Part shown: one piece after another, positions 50,013 through 50,171 of the stretch
Position numbering within the stretch: position 1 is the first letter of the stretch
Layout: each line of letters begins with the position of its first letter
Origin: Microvirga zambiensis WSM3693
GTDB lineage: Bacteria; Pseudomonadota; Alphaproteobacteria; Rhizobiales; Beijerinckiaceae
DNA length: 50,171 nucleotides
Reading direction: 5' to 3'
Assembly: GCF_016735695.1 (NCBI RefSeq)
Contig: NZ_JAERQD010000046.1
Span: 1-50,171, forward strand
Program-made: the position numbers and the translations under genes
The notes under the pieces: model-generated
What the model was told of the DNA's origin: nothing
The model's input: the letters and a program-made list of their open reading frames with translations, nothing else
The model's database searches: none

Positions 50013-50171
50013 TCAGGATTGTCGGTCTATTACGACTTCCCGCGGATCCTTGTCCTCCCGCAAGCCAAGGAAGGTGGGATGACGCAGGATGTTGGGCACT
50101 GTTGCGTTAACCTCGGCAGTGTAATCCGGATCGGCCAGTCGAGGAGCCGTTCTGTTGTCTCTGTTCAAGCG
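50013..50171 (-). CDS. ATP-dependent DNA ligase, C-terminal end (runs off window)
   Basis: The last 52 codons read RLADPDYTAEVNATVPNILR, HPTFLGLREDKDPREVV and end IDRQS with TGA at 50013-50015. LRHP-x-F-x-GLREDK-x-x-x-EV is the C-terminal signature of bacterial ATP-dependent DNA ligases of the LigD type, which act in non-homologous end joining with Ku. The rest of the protein is outside the window. A Ku gene is not seen. Confidence 0.7.
   Translation of the reverse strand, partial: RLNRDNRTAPRLADPDYTAEVNATVPNILRHPTFLGLREDKDPREVVIDRQS

Noticed and set aside
50095..50111. IS6-like end GGCACTGTTGCGTTAAC at the right edge
   Set aside because: It lies within the DNA-ligase coding sequence, whose C-terminal signature continues in frame on both sides, and no partner end is seen. 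I treat it as coincidence or a codon-driven match.
1..50171. CRISPR arrays, tRNA or rRNA genes, riboswitches
   Set aside because: I found no regularly spaced direct repeats, no tRNA-like cloverleaf or rRNA segment, and no convincing riboswitch aptamer while reading; subtle ones could be missed without a covariance-model search.

Overview
The window looks like part of a large replicon, probably a repABC-type megaplasmid or chromid, of an alphaproteobacterium in the Hyphomicrobiales (rhizobia, Methylobacterium, Microvirga and Bosea relatives). The evidence is GC-rich sequence, a RepC replication initiator running off the left edge with a probable antisense ctRNA beside it, a FixJ-like regulator, many solute-binding-protein ABC transporters, and remnants of IS6- and IS256-type elements. 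Species cannot be named from the sequence.

Left edge (1-4.6 kb): partial repC, a candidate ctRNA and a small ribbon-helix-helix gene, then degraded DNA with an IS6-family remnant and a decayed S8 peptidase pseudogene. 4.6-11.8 kb: a FadR-type GntR regulator facing a peptide-type ABC importer (two permeases, a fused double ATPase, a binding protein) and an M24 hydrolase without metal ligands. GntR-like operator repeats lie between them. 11.9-16.7 kb: MFS transporter, histidine kinase and FixJ-like response regulator in an overlapping operon, followed by a secreted GlcG/HbpS-like protein and an exported ankyrin protein. A 100-bp MITE-like element follows.

16.9-24.8 kb: a second peptide-type ABC importer on the minus strand, a divergent LysR regulator and an amidase. 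25.0-33.8 kb: a long minus-strand catabolic operon with amidase, hydantoinase-like amidohydrolase, DapA-family lyase, SDR and a polar-amino-acid ABC importer that contains an AroM-like gene. 34.0-35.75 kb: a more A+T-rich block (IS256 transposase pseudogene plus a PatB/MalY-like C-S lyase) that cuts off a second dapA-like gene. 36.0-38.9 kb: the rest of that second module (amidohydrolase and hydantoin-type racemase) and a divergent GntR regulator.

38.9-48.9 kb: a third peptide-type importer. Its fused ATPase is on the minus strand. A rhodanese and then the binding protein and two permeases are on the plus strand, continuing tightly into a leaderless binding-protein homologue, a VOC protein and an NTPase-FGE-domain fusion. 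Right edge: a SRAP (YedK) pseudogene, an unknown Pro/Ala-rich protein and the 3' end of an ATP-dependent DNA ligase.

The common theme is import and hydrolysis of amide, cyclic-amide or peptide-like compounds: four ABC importers, two amidases, two amidohydrolases, a racemase, one intact and one truncated DapA-family lyase, an M24 hydrolase and at least three dedicated regulators. Several enzymes carry shared departures from textbook active sites, which suggests the chemistry differs from the named prototypes. The two most novel-looking units are the paralogous amidohydrolase/DapA/amidase modules and the importer operon ending in leaderless SBP, VOC and NTPase-FGE.
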